64,000 nt of DNA from Microbacterium sp. XT11 (GCF_001513675.1 NZ_CP013859.1:1799081-1863080); one strand, 5' to 3'. Counted from the stretch's first letter, positions 7,887-16,350 are shown. The notes: generated by a model from the letters alone, not told the origin. Program-made: numbers and translations.

Positions 7887-8569
7887 GAGCCTTCTCCAGG
7901 AGTGTGGGTGGAACGTGCATGCAGCGCGTCGAGGAACGCATCCCTCGTGCGCCAGCGGTGGTTTCGGGCGGCGAGCTCGATCTCCAGGGCGTCTGCGCCA
8001 CCGCGGATGAGCTCGAGGATCTGGGTGTGCTCGTCGACCGAGTGCTGGGCGCGGCCCGGCACGTACGCGAACGTGGAGTCGCGGATGCCGGACAGTCGCG
8101 CCCACCCGCGGTGCACGAGATCGAGCAGGTGCGGATTGGGGCACGGCTCGAAGAGCACGGAGTGGAACTCCCGGTTGAGCTCGGTGAACGCGTGCGCGTC
8201 GAAGTGCTCCAGCATCCGCGCCATCTTGGCGTTGACCTCGGCAGCCTCGTCCAGCGCCGCCTCGTCGAGCAGGGGAGCGGACAGGGCGGTGGCCGCGCCC
8301 TCGACGAGCCCGAGCGTCTGCATCGCGTGCGCGTACTCGCTCTCGTCGACGAGCGTCACGCGCGCGCCGACGTTGCGCTCGAAGGTCACCAGACCTTCGG
8401 CCTCGAGCCGTCGGATCGCCTCGCGCACGGGCACGACGCTCATGTTCAGCTCCTCGGCGATCGAGCCGAGCACGAGCCGGTAACCGGGGCCGAAGGCGTG
8501 CGCCGAGATGCGGGAGCGGATCCAGGTGTACGCCTGCTCCGACTTGCTGGCGCTGGCGACGGAGGTCAT
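7883..8569 (-). CDS. GntR family (FCD subfamily) transcriptional regulator
   Basis: A 228-residue regulator with an N-terminal winged helix (LNMSVVPVREAIRRLEAEGLV, residues about 42-62) and a C-terminal all-helical FCD ligand domain with conserved His residues (ELNREFHSVLFE and DEHTQILELI). It sits inside the hpa operon, overlapping the genes on both sides by ATGA, so it is produced together with the enzymes. It probably senses an aromatic acid or pathway intermediate and controls the divergent promoter region at 10030-10169. In many hpa clusters the local regulator is GntR, MarR or AraC type. Confidence 0.88.
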   Translation of the reverse strand: MTSVASASKSEQAYTWIRSRISAHAFGPGYRLVLGSIAEELNMSVVPVREAIRRLEAEGLVTFERNVGARVTLVDESEYAHAMQTLGLVEGAATALSAPLLDEAALDEAAEVNAKMARMLEHFDAHAFTELNREFHSVLFEPCPNPHLLDLVHRGWARLSGIRDSTFAYVPGRAQHSVDEHTQILELIRGGADALEIELAARNHRWRTRDAFLDALHARSTHTPGEGS

Positions 8570-10029
8570 GCCCGCCCCGTCTCCGCCGAGTACTTCGCGC
8601 GCCACTCGGCGTTCATCGGGAACAGTCCGTCGACGGGGTGTCCAGCCGCGACCTGCTCGGCGATCCAGGCGTCTTCGGCCTCCTGCGCGAGCGCGTCGTC
8701 GACGACCTCCTCGACGAGCGCGGGCGGGATGACGATCACGCCGTCTCCGTCGCCGATGATGATGTCGCCCGGCTGCACGGTCGCTCCGCCGCAGGAGATC
8801 GTGACGTCGACGTCCCACGGCACGTGTTTGCGTCCGAGCACGGACGGATGCGGGCCCTGCGAGAACACCGGAAGGCCGATCTCCGCGACCGCATCGAAGT
8901 CGCGCACGCCGCCGTCGGTCACGACCCCAGCGGCGCCGCGGGCCTTCGCGCGCAGGGCGAGGATGTCGCCGAGTGTGCCGGTGGTCGCGTCTCCGCGCGC
9001 CTCGATGACGATGACCTCACCCTCGCCGACGGCGTCGAAGGCGCGCTTCTGGGCGTTGTAGCCCCCGCCGTGGCCGGCGAAGAGGTCTTCGCGGAAGGGC
9101 ACGAAGCGCAGCGTCTTCGCCGTGCCGACGATCTTGGAGCCGGCGATGTTCGCCGAGACGCCGTCGATGAAGCACGAGTGGTGGCCGCGCTTGCGCAGCT
9201 GGGCCGAGAGCCCGGCCGTCGGGGCCTCGAGCAGCTTGGCGCGCAGTTCGGGGGAGAGGCCGTGCGTGGTCTCCTCGGCCGGCGGGAGCCCGGCCGCCTC
9301 ACGGGAACCCCACGCCTCGGTGCGCTGCAGGTCGTCGACCGCAGGGAGCGATCCGAGCTCGCCGTCGAAGGGCATCTCGCCCTGCGTGACGGTGGTCACC
9401 AGCCGGCCGGAGGTCGGGGCGCCAGGAGCGTCGGGGGCGTCGACCTCGATCTCGACGACGTCGCCCGGCACGATCACAGACGATCCGGCGGGGGTGCCGG
9501 TGAGGATGACGTCTCCCGGTTCGAGCGTGAAGTGCTGCGACAGGTCGGCGATCAGCTGTGCGAGCGGGAAGATGAGGCCGGCCGTGGTGTCGTCCTGCCG
9601 CAGTTCGCCGTTCACCCACGCCCGCACGCGCAGGGCCGCGGGGTCGACGGCGCTCGCGTCGATGAGCTCGGGGCCGAGCGGGGTGTAGCCGTCGCCGCCC
9701 TTGGACCGGACGTTGGAACCCTTGTCGTTGGCGCGGAGGTCGTACAGGCCGAGGTCGTTGGCCGCCGTCACCCAGGCGACGTGCTTCCAGGCGTCGTCGA
9801 GCGAGACTCTGCGGGCGGCTGCGCCGATGATGAGCGCGATCTCGCCCTCGAATGCGAGCAGCTCGGTGCCTGCGGGGCGCTCGACCGTGCCACCGGAGAC
9901 GCCGACGGAGCTGGCGGGCTTGAAGAAGTACGACGGGTGGGCCGGGCGTCGGCCGCGCTGGTCGGCGCGGGAGGCGTAGCTCAGGTGGATCGCGATGATC
10001 TTGCCGGGGCGGGGGATTGATGCCGTCAC
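8566..10029 (-). CDS. FAH-family hydrolase fused to an RraA-family domain (HpaG-like)
   Basis: A 487-residue two-domain protein. Residues about 1-235 form a fumarylacetoacetate hydrolase domain (LAFEGEIALIIG, YDLRANDKGSNVRSKGGDGY, DVILTGTPAGSS), as in HpaG isomerase/decarboxylase. Residues about 265-480 form an RraA-like domain (GGVRDFDAV, QPGDIIIGDGDGVIVIP), a fold with oxaloacetate decarboxylase and HMG/CHA aldolase members. Classical HpaG has two FAH domains; here the second is replaced by RraA. The start is GTG at 10029 with AGGAGG seven bases upstream. As first gene of the hpa operon it probably decarboxylates or isomerises the tricarboxylate intermediate. The split of activities between domains is inference. 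Confidence 0.85.
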   Translation of the reverse strand: MTASIPRPGKIIAIHLSYASRADQRGRRPAHPSYFFKPASSVGVSGGTVERPAGTELLAFEGEIALIIGAAARRVSLDDAWKHVAWVTAANDLGLYDLRANDKGSNVRSKGGDGYTPLGPELIDASAVDPAALRVRAWVNGELRQDDTTAGLIFPLAQLIADLSQHFTLEPGDVILTGTPAGSSVIVPGDVVEIEVDAPDAPGAPTSGRLVTTVTQGEMPFDGELGSLPAVDDLQRTEAWGSREAAGLPPAEETTHGLSPELRAKLLEAPTAGLSAQLRKRGHHSCFIDGVSANIAGSKIVGTAKTLRFVPFREDLFAGHGGGYNAQKRAFDAVGEGEVIVIEARGDATTGTLGDILALRAKARGAAGVVTDGGVRDFDAVAEIGLPVFSQGPHPSVLGRKHVPWDVDVTISCGGATVQPGDIIIGDGDGVIVIPPALVEEVVDDALAQEAEDAWIAEQVAAGHPVDGLFPMNAEWRAKYSAETGRA

Positions 10030-10169
10030 GGATGCGCCTCCTCGCGCTCGTCGTCGATGCTTGTGCGTCGTATCCGAAATCATATATCATCGGCTCCACC
10101 CCGGCAAGCACGCCGTTCCCCCTCGGATGTGCGCCGTGACAACGCCGTCACCAGCAAAGGAGACACCCC
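10030..10169. promoter_or_regulatory. divergent promoter region of the hpa operon and MFS permease
   Basis: This gap holds the only AT-rich block nearby (about 10077-10090). On the minus strand TATGAT (10084-10079) is a good -10 hexamer about 50 bases before the GTG start of the hpa operon. A direct repeat ATCAT (10079-10083 as ATCAT, and 10086-10090) overlaps it and is a candidate binding site for the operon's GntR regulator. The plus-strand permease has its own AAGGAG Shine-Dalgarno at 10157-10162. Confidence 0.5.
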
Positions 10170-11549
10170 ATGAGCGGGCAGTCACAGGGCGGATTCACGC
10201 CCACCGGAACCATCGCATCCGCGGCAGACCGCCGCCGCGTGGTCTTCGCCACCATCGTCGGCACCACCGTGGAGTGGTACGACTTCTTCATCTACGCCAC
10301 CGCCGTCGGCCTCGTGTTCGGCCAGCTCTTCTTCGAGCCGCTCGGGGCGAACAGTGCACTCATCGCGTTCGCCACCGTCGGGGTGAGCTTCCTGTTCCGC
10401 CCGCTGGGCGCTTTCCTCGCGGGTCACTTCGGTGACAAGCTCGGCCGCAAGACCGTGCTGATGTGGACGCTGATCCTCATGGGTGCGGCGACCGCGCTCA
10501 TCGGCGTGCTGCCCACGTATCAGACGATCGGCCTCGCAGCACCGATCCTCCTCGTGCTCCTGCGCATCCTCCAGGGGATCTCCGCCGGCGGCGAGTGGGG
10601 AGGAGCGGTGCTCATGGCCGTCGAGCACGCGCCGCGCACCAAGCGCGGCATCTTCGGCGCCTCGCCGCAGATCGGGGTCCCGCTCGGACTGCTGCTGGCT
10701 TCGGGCGTGATGGCCCTGATGACCGCGCTCGCCCCCGGCGACCAGTTCGTCGCGTGGGGGTGGCGCATCCCGTTCCTCTTCAGCATCGTGCTGATCCTCG
10801 TCGGCTACTACGTGCGACGCCGCGTGGAGGAGAGCCCGGTGTTCGCCGAGCTGGCCGAACGCAAGGAGATGGCCCGGATGCCCATCGTGCAGCTGTTCCG
10901 CAAGCACCTGCTGCTCGTGATCATCGCCGCGCTGGTCTTCGCCGGCAACAACGCGGTCGGCTACATGACCACGGGCGGGTACATCCAGGGCTACGCCACG
11001 AACCCCGACGGCCCCATCGGGCTGGAGCGCGGCCCCGTGCTCTGGGCCGTGACCGGATCCGCCGTGACGTGGCTGCTGACGACGCTGATCGCCGGCTGGG
11101 TCTCCGACCGCATCGGACGCCGCACGACCTACATCGTCGGCTGGATCCTGCAGCTGATCGGTGTGTTCACGCTGTTCCCGCTGGTGAACACCGGGCAGAT
11201 CTGGCTGGTCTTCGCGGGTCTCGCGATCCTCACGATCGGGCTCGGGTTCACGTACGGGCCGCAGGCTGCGCTGTACACGGAGCTGTTCCCCGCGAGCATC
11301 CGCTTCTCCGGGGTGTCGATCTCGTACGCGATCGGCGCCATCGCCGGGGGTGCGTTCGCCCCCACCATCGCGACCGCGATCGTGCAGGCGACCGGCTCGA
11401 CGGAGGCCGTGACGTGGTACCTCGCCGGCATGACGGTGATCGGCCTGGTGGCGACCCTGCTGCTGCGCGATCGTTCCGGCATCCCGCTCGGCCCCGACCG
11501 CGAGGATGAGCAGACCGTGAGCCCGATCTACGGGGTCGCAAAGGCCTGA
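10170..11549 (+). CDS. MFS transporter, metabolite:H+ symporter (MHS) family
   Basis: A 459-residue, 12-TM permease of the MHS family, which imports organic acids and osmolytes with protons. Diagnostic sequences are VGTTVEWYDFFIYATA (near residue 30), the loop GHFGDKLGRKTVLMWTL and the TM5 region RILQGISAGGEWGGAVLMAVEHAP. It is divergent from the hpa operon and shares its control region, so uptake of 4-hydroxyphenylacetate, homoprotocatechuate or a related aromatic acid is the likely role. Shikimate and alpha-ketoglutarate permeases belong to the same family, so substrate is inferred from context. Confidence 0.85.
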   Translation: MSGQSQGGFTPTGTIASAADRRRVVFATIVGTTVEWYDFFIYATAVGLVFGQLFFEPLGANSALIAFATVGVSFLFRPLGAFLAGHFGDKLGRKTVLMWTLILMGAATALIGVLPTYQTIGLAAPILLVLLRILQGISAGGEWGGAVLMAVEHAPRTKRGIFGASPQIGVPLGLLLASGVMALMTALAPGDQFVAWGWRIPFLFSIVLILVGYYVRRRVEESPVFAELAERKEMARMPIVQLFRKHLLLVIIAALVFAGNNAVGYMTTGGYIQGYATNPDGPIGLERGPVLWAVTGSAVTWLLTTLIAGWVSDRIGRRTTYIVGWILQLIGVFTLFPLVNTGQIWLVFAGLAILTIGLGFTYGPQAALYTELFPASIRFSGVSISYAIGAIAGGAFAPTIATAIVQATGSTEAVTWYLAGMTVIGLVATLLLRDRSGIPLGPDREDEQTVSPIYGVAKA

Positions 11550-11659
11550 GGTGCTCGCGTCGCCCGGGTGCGTCGTGCACCCGGGTGGCGCTGTGTGCGT
11601 CGTGCATCCGGGCGGCGCGTGTGTCTGGGCGCCGGTGCGTGGACCTGCGGCGAAGTGTT

Positions 11660-11740
11660 CGCTTTGTCGGGAGCTGTCCCGTTCGTCGGGAGAAACCGGT
11701 GCGACACGCCGAGTCTCGGCCGGGTGCTCCCGACAGAGCG
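11660..11740. repeat. hairpin with a degenerate dispersed-repeat core
   Basis: Arms 11660-11674 and 11726-11740 pair over 15 bases with one mismatch and enclose 51 bases. The enclosed stretch 11684-11713 (CGTCGGG...CCGGTGCGACACGCCGAG) resembles the arms of the repeats at 20388-20468 and 23110-23189, sharing CGTCGG and GCGACACGCCG at similar spacing. It lies between the convergent MFS (stop 11549) and IclR (stop 11745) genes, so it may also terminate transcription both ways. No gene is visible between 11550 and 11744. Confidence 0.55.
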
Positions 11741-11744
11741 GACG

Positions 11745-12446
11745 TCAGCCCTCGAGCGACGCGCGGATAGCGGATGCCGAGCGCTGCAGACGCGCAGCGA
11801 TCTCGCGGTCGTCGATCGCGGTGGCGACGTGCACGACCGCGATCGCGGCTGCGCGCTGCCCGCGGAGCGGCAGGGGCACGGCGACCGATTGCACCGTCGG
11901 GATGACCTCGTCGTGGCTCGTCGTGTACCCCCGCTCGCGAGAAGCGGCGACCTCGGCCCGGAGCGCCGGTGCGGCATCCGCCGGCCACTCTGCGGAGTCG
12001 AGCTGGGCGAGGATCGCCTTTCCCGGTGCGCCCACGGTGATCGGATGCCGTGCGCCGGGGCGCTGAGCGACGCTGGCGACGGCGTGCCGCGGTTCGATGC
12101 TCGCCAGGGTGATGCAGTCGTCGCCGTCGAGCACGGCGAGGAACGCCGTCATGCCGAGTTCGTTGGCGATCGCCGTCAGCTCGGGGAGGGCTTCGGACTG
12201 CAGATCGTGGGCGACTCCTGCCGCCAGCGCGGCCATGCGGGCGCCGAGGCTCACGGCCCCTGATCCGTCGCGGGCGACGAGGCGATGGTCCTCGAGCGTG
12301 CGCAGGAGCCGGTACGCGATCGATCGGTGCACGCCGAGTCGAGCCGCGATCTCGTCGATCGTGAGAGGTTCTCGGGCGTCCGCGAGCACCTCGAGAATCC
12401 GGATGCCGCGGCTGAGTGTCTGCGAGGCGGGTGCGGTGTCGGGCAT
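11745..12446 (-). CDS. IclR family transcriptional regulator
   Basis: A 233-residue regulator. A winged helix-turn-helix (LTIDEIAARLGVHRSIAYRL, residues about 28-47) is followed by the IclR effector domain with GARHPITVGAPGKAILAQL near residue 131. AAGGGAG precedes the ATG at 12446. It is divergent from the flavin hydroxylase at 12579, and two spaced operator-like sites lie between them, so it most likely controls that gene in response to an aromatic acid. The IclR family includes PcaR, PobR and MhpR-type regulators of aromatic catabolism. Confidence 0.88.
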   Translation of the reverse strand: MPDTAPASQTLSRGIRILEVLADAREPLTIDEIAARLGVHRSIAYRLLRTLEDHRLVARDGSGAVSLGARMAALAAGVAHDLQSEALPELTAIANELGMTAFLAVLDGDDCITLASIEPRHAVASVAQRPGARHPITVGAPGKAILAQLDSAEWPADAAPALRAEVAASRERGYTTSHDEVIPTVQSVAVPLPLRGQRAAAIAVVHVATAIDDREIAARLQRSASAIRASLEG

Positions 12447-12491
12447 GCGGGGTGCTCCCTTGCGCGCGGCGGAGGTGATGTCTACGCTGAT

Positions 12492-12526
12492 GTTCAATAG
12501 TAGAACAGTACGTTCGAATATAGAAC
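12492..12526. promoter_or_regulatory. paired IclR operator sites GTTC-N7-GAAC
   Basis: Two copies of GTTC-N7-GAAC lie at 12492-12506 and 12512-12526, with centres 20 bases apart, about two helical turns on the same DNA face. IclR proteins bind as dimers of dimers to such paired palindromes. The sites sit between the divergent IclR gene (start 12446) and hydroxylase gene (start 12579), in the only AT-rich part of the gap. Confidence 0.7.
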
Positions 12527-12578
12527 ACGCAGTTCGGAGCCGCAAACCTCGCAACGCAGCGGAAGGAAATCGACGACG

Positions 12579-14429
12579 ATGCAATTCCACCACCACGGCT
12601 ACGTGTCGGGAGACCCCCGCGTCCTGCCCGCAGGCGTGTCTGATCGTCCAGCCGAGCTCCCGGAAGAGGTCGACGTGCTCATCGTCGGCTCGGGCCCAGC
12701 CGGCATGCTCCTCGCGGCCCAGATGTCGCAATACCCGTCCATCACGACACGCATCATCGAGAAGCGCGACGGCCGCCTCGTGCTCGGCCAGGCCGACGGC
12801 ATCCAGCCGCGCAGCGTCGAGACCTTCCAGGCCTTCGGCTTCGCCGAGCGCATCATCGCCGAGGCGTACAACATCGGCTGGATGAACTTCTGGGGCCCGA
12901 ATCCCGACAAGCCCGACGAGATCATCCGCACCACTAGGACGGCCGACTACGCGTACGACATCTGCGAGTTCCCGCACCTCATCGTCAACCAGGCGCGCGT
13001 GCTGGACTACTTCGCCGAGGCCGCAGCGCACGGGCCGGGGCGCATCGTGCCCGACTATGGCGTGGAGTTCCTCGGCCTCACGGTGCACGACGAGGGGGAG
13101 TACCCGGTCGAGATCTCGGTGCGCGAGCGCGGGATCGAACGCACCGTGCGCGCGAAGTACGTCGCCGGATGCGACGGCGCGCGCAGCCGGGTCCGCGACG
13201 CGATCGGGCGCACGCACGTCGGCGCCATGGCCGCGCACGCGTGGGGCGTGATGGACGTTCTCGTCAACACCGACTTCCCGGACTGGCGCATCAAGTGCGC
13301 CATCAACTCGGCGGCGGGCAACATCCTGCACATCCCGCGGGAGGGCGGATACCTCAGCCGCATGTACATCGACCTCGGCGAGGTCGCGGCCGACGACGAC
13401 CACCGGGTGCGGCAGACGCCCATCGAGGAGATCATCCGCCGCGCCAACGCGATCCTGCATCCGTACTCGATCGACGTGAAGCAGGTCGCCTGGCACAGCG
13501 TGTACGAGGTCGGCCACCGCGTCACAGACGGGTTCGACGACGTGATCGACGAGTCCGGTCGCACTCCGCGCGTGTTCCTCACCGGCGACGCCTGCCACAC
13601 GCACAGCGCCAAGGCGGGTCAGGGCATGAACGTCTCGATGCAGGACGGCTTCAACCTGGGATGGAAGCTCGGCTCGGTGCTGACCGGTCGGGCGCCGGAA
13701 TCGCTGCTGGCGACGTACGGGGCCGAGCGCCGCCCGGTCGCGCAGCAGCTCATCGACTTCGATCGCGAGTGGTCTTCGCTCATGGCCCGCAAGCCTGAGG
13801 AGATCTCCGATCCCGACGAGCTGGCGACGTTCTACCTCGGTACTGCCGAGTTCCCCTCTGGGTTCATGACGCAGTACACGTCGTCGATGATCATCGGCAC
13901 GGATGCGCACCAGGACCTCGCGGTCGGGTTCCCGCTGGGCAAGCGGTTCAAGTCGGCCGAAGTGGTGCGCGTCGGCGACGGGAACGTGATCCATCTCGGC
14001 CATCACGCGAAGGCCGACGGCCGTTGGCGCGTGTACGCGTTCGGCGACCGCGACGGCTCGGCCCTCGAGGCCTGGGCGGATGCCGCGGCGCCGGTGTTCG
14101 CGCGGTTCACGCCGGCGGATGCCGACGTCGACGCGGTGTTCGACGTGAAGGCGGTGTATCAGCAGCCGTTCGAGCAGGTCGAGGTGACGACGACCCCCGC
14201 GCTGTTCCAGCCGAAGACGGGGCCTCTCGGCCTCACGGACTGGGAGAAGGTCTATGCGGCCGGCCCGTCGAAGTGGACCGAGACCGACATCTTCGAGGCG
14301 CGCGAACTGTCGCGCGACGGCGTCGTGGTCGTCGTGCGCCCGGACCAGTACGTCGCGGCGGTATTCCCGCTCGACGGCGTGGACGAGCTGGCGGGGTTCC
14401 TGGAGGGGGCCTTCCTCCCGGCATCCTGA
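12579..14429 (+). CDS. FAD-dependent aromatic hydroxylase (MobA / phenol 2-monooxygenase type)
   Basis: A 616-residue class A flavoprotein monooxygenase. The FAD-binding GSGPAG is at residues 37-42, the second NAD(P)H/FAD motif is AGCDGARSRVR, and the ribityl-binding GD motif is GDACHTHSAKAGQGM (Asp336). The C-terminal 200 residues form the thioredoxin-like domain of the phenol hydroxylase group. Length and the opening MQFHHHGYVSGDPRV match 3-hydroxybenzoate 4-monooxygenase (MobA). It would para-hydroxylate a phenolic acid to a 3,4-dihydroxy product. The hpa genes 2.5 kb away suggest hydroxyphenylacetate or hydroxybenzoate; which one cannot be read from sequence. Confidence 0.85.
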   Translation: MQFHHHGYVSGDPRVLPAGVSDRPAELPEEVDVLIVGSGPAGMLLAAQMSQYPSITTRIIEKRDGRLVLGQADGIQPRSVETFQAFGFAERIIAEAYNIGWMNFWGPNPDKPDEIIRTTRTADYAYDICEFPHLIVNQARVLDYFAEAAAHGPGRIVPDYGVEFLGLTVHDEGEYPVEISVRERGIERTVRAKYVAGCDGARSRVRDAIGRTHVGAMAAHAWGVMDVLVNTDFPDWRIKCAINSAAGNILHIPREGGYLSRMYIDLGEVAADDDHRVRQTPIEEIIRRANAILHPYSIDVKQVAWHSVYEVGHRVTDGFDDVIDESGRTPRVFLTGDACHTHSAKAGQGMNVSMQDGFNLGWKLGSVLTGRAPESLLATYGAERRPVAQQLIDFDREWSSLMARKPEEISDPDELATFYLGTAEFPSGFMTQYTSSMIIGTDAHQDLAVGFPLGKRFKSAEVVRVGDGNVIHLGHHAKADGRWRVYAFGDRDGSALEAWADAAAPVFARFTPADADVDAVFDVKAVYQQPFEQVEVTTTPALFQPKTGPLGLTDWEKVYAAGPSKWTETDIFEARELSRDGVVVVVRPDQYVAAVFPLDGVDELAGFLEGAFLPAS

Positions 14430-14473
14430 GGCCGGGAGGCGGCATGCGCGGCACGCGGACGTGCAGTCTCGGA

Positions 14474-14489
14474 GGAAGATCCATCTTCC
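14474..14489. terminator. short hairpin after the hydroxylase gene
   Basis: GGAAGAT and ATCTTCC (14474-14480, 14483-14489) are perfect complements with a two-base loop, 45 bases after the stop at 14429. It is probably a terminator or mRNA 3' end. The rest of 14430-14664 holds no gene, but it does hold the palindrome at 14592-14607. Confidence 0.35.
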
Positions 14490-14591
14490 GGCTGAGGATT
14501 CCGCACCGAAGCTCAGCCCGAGAGGCGGTTCTCCTCCCGAGCCGCAGAGGATGCGGCGGGGTAGGGATGCAGTGCTGGGTAGGTATGCCCC

Positions 14592-14607
14592 CATGACACG
14601 TGTCATG
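14592..14607. promoter_or_regulatory. 16-bp perfect palindrome upstream of the ABC exporter operon
   Basis: CATGACACGTGTCATG is exactly self-complementary, with an E-box-like CACGTG centre. It lies 58 bases before the start of the ABC/two-component operon, a natural place for a regulator site. The response regulator at 17541 is a NarL-type protein that could bind such a symmetric site, which would make the operon self-regulating. This link is inference. Confidence 0.5.
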
Positions 14608-14664
14608 CCGAAGACGTGACAGCGGCATCCGGAGCCGCTGGCCGCGGTTCAGGATGCTGGATGC

Positions 14665-15582
14665 ATGGACACATCAGCATCCGCCGTCATCGAACTGACC
14701 GACGTGCGGCGTCATTTCGGGTCGGGAGAGCGTCGCGTGCAGGCCGTCGACGGCGTGAGCCTCCGCATCGAGCGGGGAGAGGTCGTCGCCCTGCTCGGCC
14801 CCAACGGCGCAGGCAAGACCACCACGCTCGACATGCTGCTCGGGCTCGCGGAGCCGAGCTCCGGAGAGGTCGAGGTGCTGGGCGGACGCCCTGCCGTCGC
14901 CTCGAAGTCGGGCGCCATCGCCGCCGTGCTGCAGACCGGCGGGCTGCTCGGCGACCTCACCGTGGGCGAGACCGTCGAGCTCATCGCCTCACTGCATGGC
15001 AGGGCCGCGCTCGACCGTGTGCCCGTGGTGATGCTCCGCGCGGACCTCGACGGCCTCGCCCGGCGCAAGGTGTCGAAGTGCTCCGGCGGTGAGCAGCAGC
15101 GCGTCAAGTTCGCGCTCGCCATGGTGCCCGACCCCGACATCCTCGTGCTCGACGAGCCGACGGCGGGCATGGACGTCACCGCCCGCCGCCACTTCTGGGA
15201 CGTGATGCGTGCCGACGCCGACGCCGGCCGCACCATCGTGTTCGCCACCCACTATCTCGAGGAGGCGGAGCAGTTCGCCCGCCGCACCGTCGTGATGCAC
15301 CGGGGCACCGTCGTTGCCGACGCCCCGACCGCGCAGCTGCGCGCCGGTCTCGGGTCGCGCACGGTCTCGGCGACGGTCGCCGCGGCCGACTCGTCCGCCC
15401 TCGTCGATACCCTGTCGGCGCTTCCCGGCGTCGACGGCATCCGCATCGACGCCGATCGGCTGAGCCTGCGCGCCGCCGACTCCGACGCCGCTGCCCTCGC
15501 TCTGCTCCAGGCGGGTGCCCGCGATCTGGAGATCGCCGCGCCCACCCTTGAAACCGCATTCACCGCTCTCACGGAGGCCTGA
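14665..15582 (+). CDS. ABC transporter ATP-binding protein (ABC-2 exporter)
   Basis: A 305-residue nucleotide-binding subunit. The Walker A is GPNGAGKTT (residues 45-53), the Q-loop lies near AAVLQTGGLLGDLT, the signature is KCSGGEQQR (residues 138-146, Cys in place of the usual Leu), and Walker B is ILVLDEPTAGMD. A C-terminal extension of about 85 residues follows, as in DrrA-type drug exporters. No Shine-Dalgarno is visible; GATGCT at 14653-14658 lies six bases before the ATG, suggesting a leaderless start. It forms an exporter with the next gene. Confidence 0.9.
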   Translation: MDTSASAVIELTDVRRHFGSGERRVQAVDGVSLRIERGEVVALLGPNGAGKTTTLDMLLGLAEPSSGEVEVLGGRPAVASKSGAIAAVLQTGGLLGDLTVGETVELIASLHGRAALDRVPVVMLRADLDGLARRKVSKCSGGEQQRVKFALAMVPDPDILVLDEPTAGMDVTARRHFWDVMRADADAGRTIVFATHYLEEAEQFARRTVVMHRGTVVADAPTAQLRAGLGSRTVSATVAAADSSALVDTLSALPGVDGIRIDADRLSLRAADSDAAALALLQAGARDLEIAAPTLETAFTALTEA

Positions 15583-15585
15583 CCG

Positions 15586-16341
15586 ATGCTTCTCTCATCC
15601 ACCATGCTGCGCATCGAAGCCGTCCGCCAGCTGCGCAACCCCTACACGCTCGCGTTCACCCTGGCGATGCCGGTGGCGATGTACCTCCTGTTCGGCGCGA
15701 GCATGAGCTACGGCAAGCTCTCCGCGGGCCACGGCAACGTCGCGTTCTACGTGATGACCTCGATGGCCGCCTACGGCACGGCCGTGGCGATGAGCTCGCT
15801 CACCTCCCTCGCCGCCACAGAGGCGAAGCAGGGCTGGGGCCGCCAGCTCGCCATGTCGCCGCTGTCGACCACCGGGTACGCGCTCACCAAGCTGCTCACC
15901 GCCGTCTCCTATGCCGCGCTGTCGGTGCTGGCCGTGTTCTTCGCCGGCCTCGTCACAGGCGCGGAGGCCGCCGAGGCCTGGCGCTGGTTCGCGACCGCGG
16001 GGATCGTGCTCGGACTCGGACTGATCTACGGCCTGTGGGGCCTCGGCGTCGGACTGTTCTTCAACGGCGACTCCGCCACCGCGCTCGCCTCGATCTCGAT
16101 GACCTTCTTCGCGTTCTTCGGCAACGTCTTCATGCCGCTCGACGGCGTGATGCTCGACATTGCCCGGTTCACGCCCCTGTACGGCTTCGTGGCGCTGTGC
16201 CGGTGGCCGCTCACCGAGGGTCGCCTCACCACGGGGCAGACGGATCAGCTCTGGATGCTGGTGCTCAACGTCGCCGTCTGGGTGGTGCTGTTCGCGCTGC
16301 TGGTCATGGCCGGTGCCAAGCGCTCCCGGGCTCGTCAGTAA
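15586..16341 (+). CDS. ABC-2 type transporter permease
   Basis: A 251-residue membrane subunit with six hydrophobic segments of the ABC2_membrane type (LAFTLAMPVAMYLLFGASMS near the N-terminus, ASISMTFFAFFGNVFMPLDG near residue 165). It starts three bases after the ATPase stop and has GGAGG upstream, so the two are translated together. Followed by a sensor kinase and response regulator, this is the Actinobacteria/Firmicutes layout in which a two-component system controls a drug, lantibiotic or lipid exporter. Confidence 0.88.
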   Translation: MLLSSTMLRIEAVRQLRNPYTLAFTLAMPVAMYLLFGASMSYGKLSAGHGNVAFYVMTSMAAYGTAVAMSSLTSLAATEAKQGWGRQLAMSPLSTTGYALTKLLTAVSYAALSVLAVFFAGLVTGAEAAEAWRWFATAGIVLGLGLIYGLWGLGVGLFFNGDSATALASISMTFFAFFGNVFMPLDGVMLDIARFTPLYGFVALCRWPLTEGRLTTGQTDQLWMLVLNVAVWVVLFALLVMAGAKRSRARQ

Positions 16342-16344
16342 GTT
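16339..16344 (+). promoter_or_regulatory. candidate -10 hexamer for a leaderless kinase transcript
   Basis: TAAGTT ends exactly six bases before the ATG at 16351, so transcription would begin at the A of the start codon. The gene has no Shine-Dalgarno. The hexamer overlaps the permease stop codon. This would give the kinase/regulator pair its own promoter inside the operon. Confidence 0.4.
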
Positions 16345-16350
16345 GGACGC

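Noticed and set aside
12447-14606. Very long open frame antisense to the flavin hydroxylase, continuous with the IclR gene
   Set aside because: High GC suppresses stop codons; the antisense stretch has no family match or low-complexity-free protein character, and the sense gene has full FAD motifs. Only the IclR part (11745-12446) is real.
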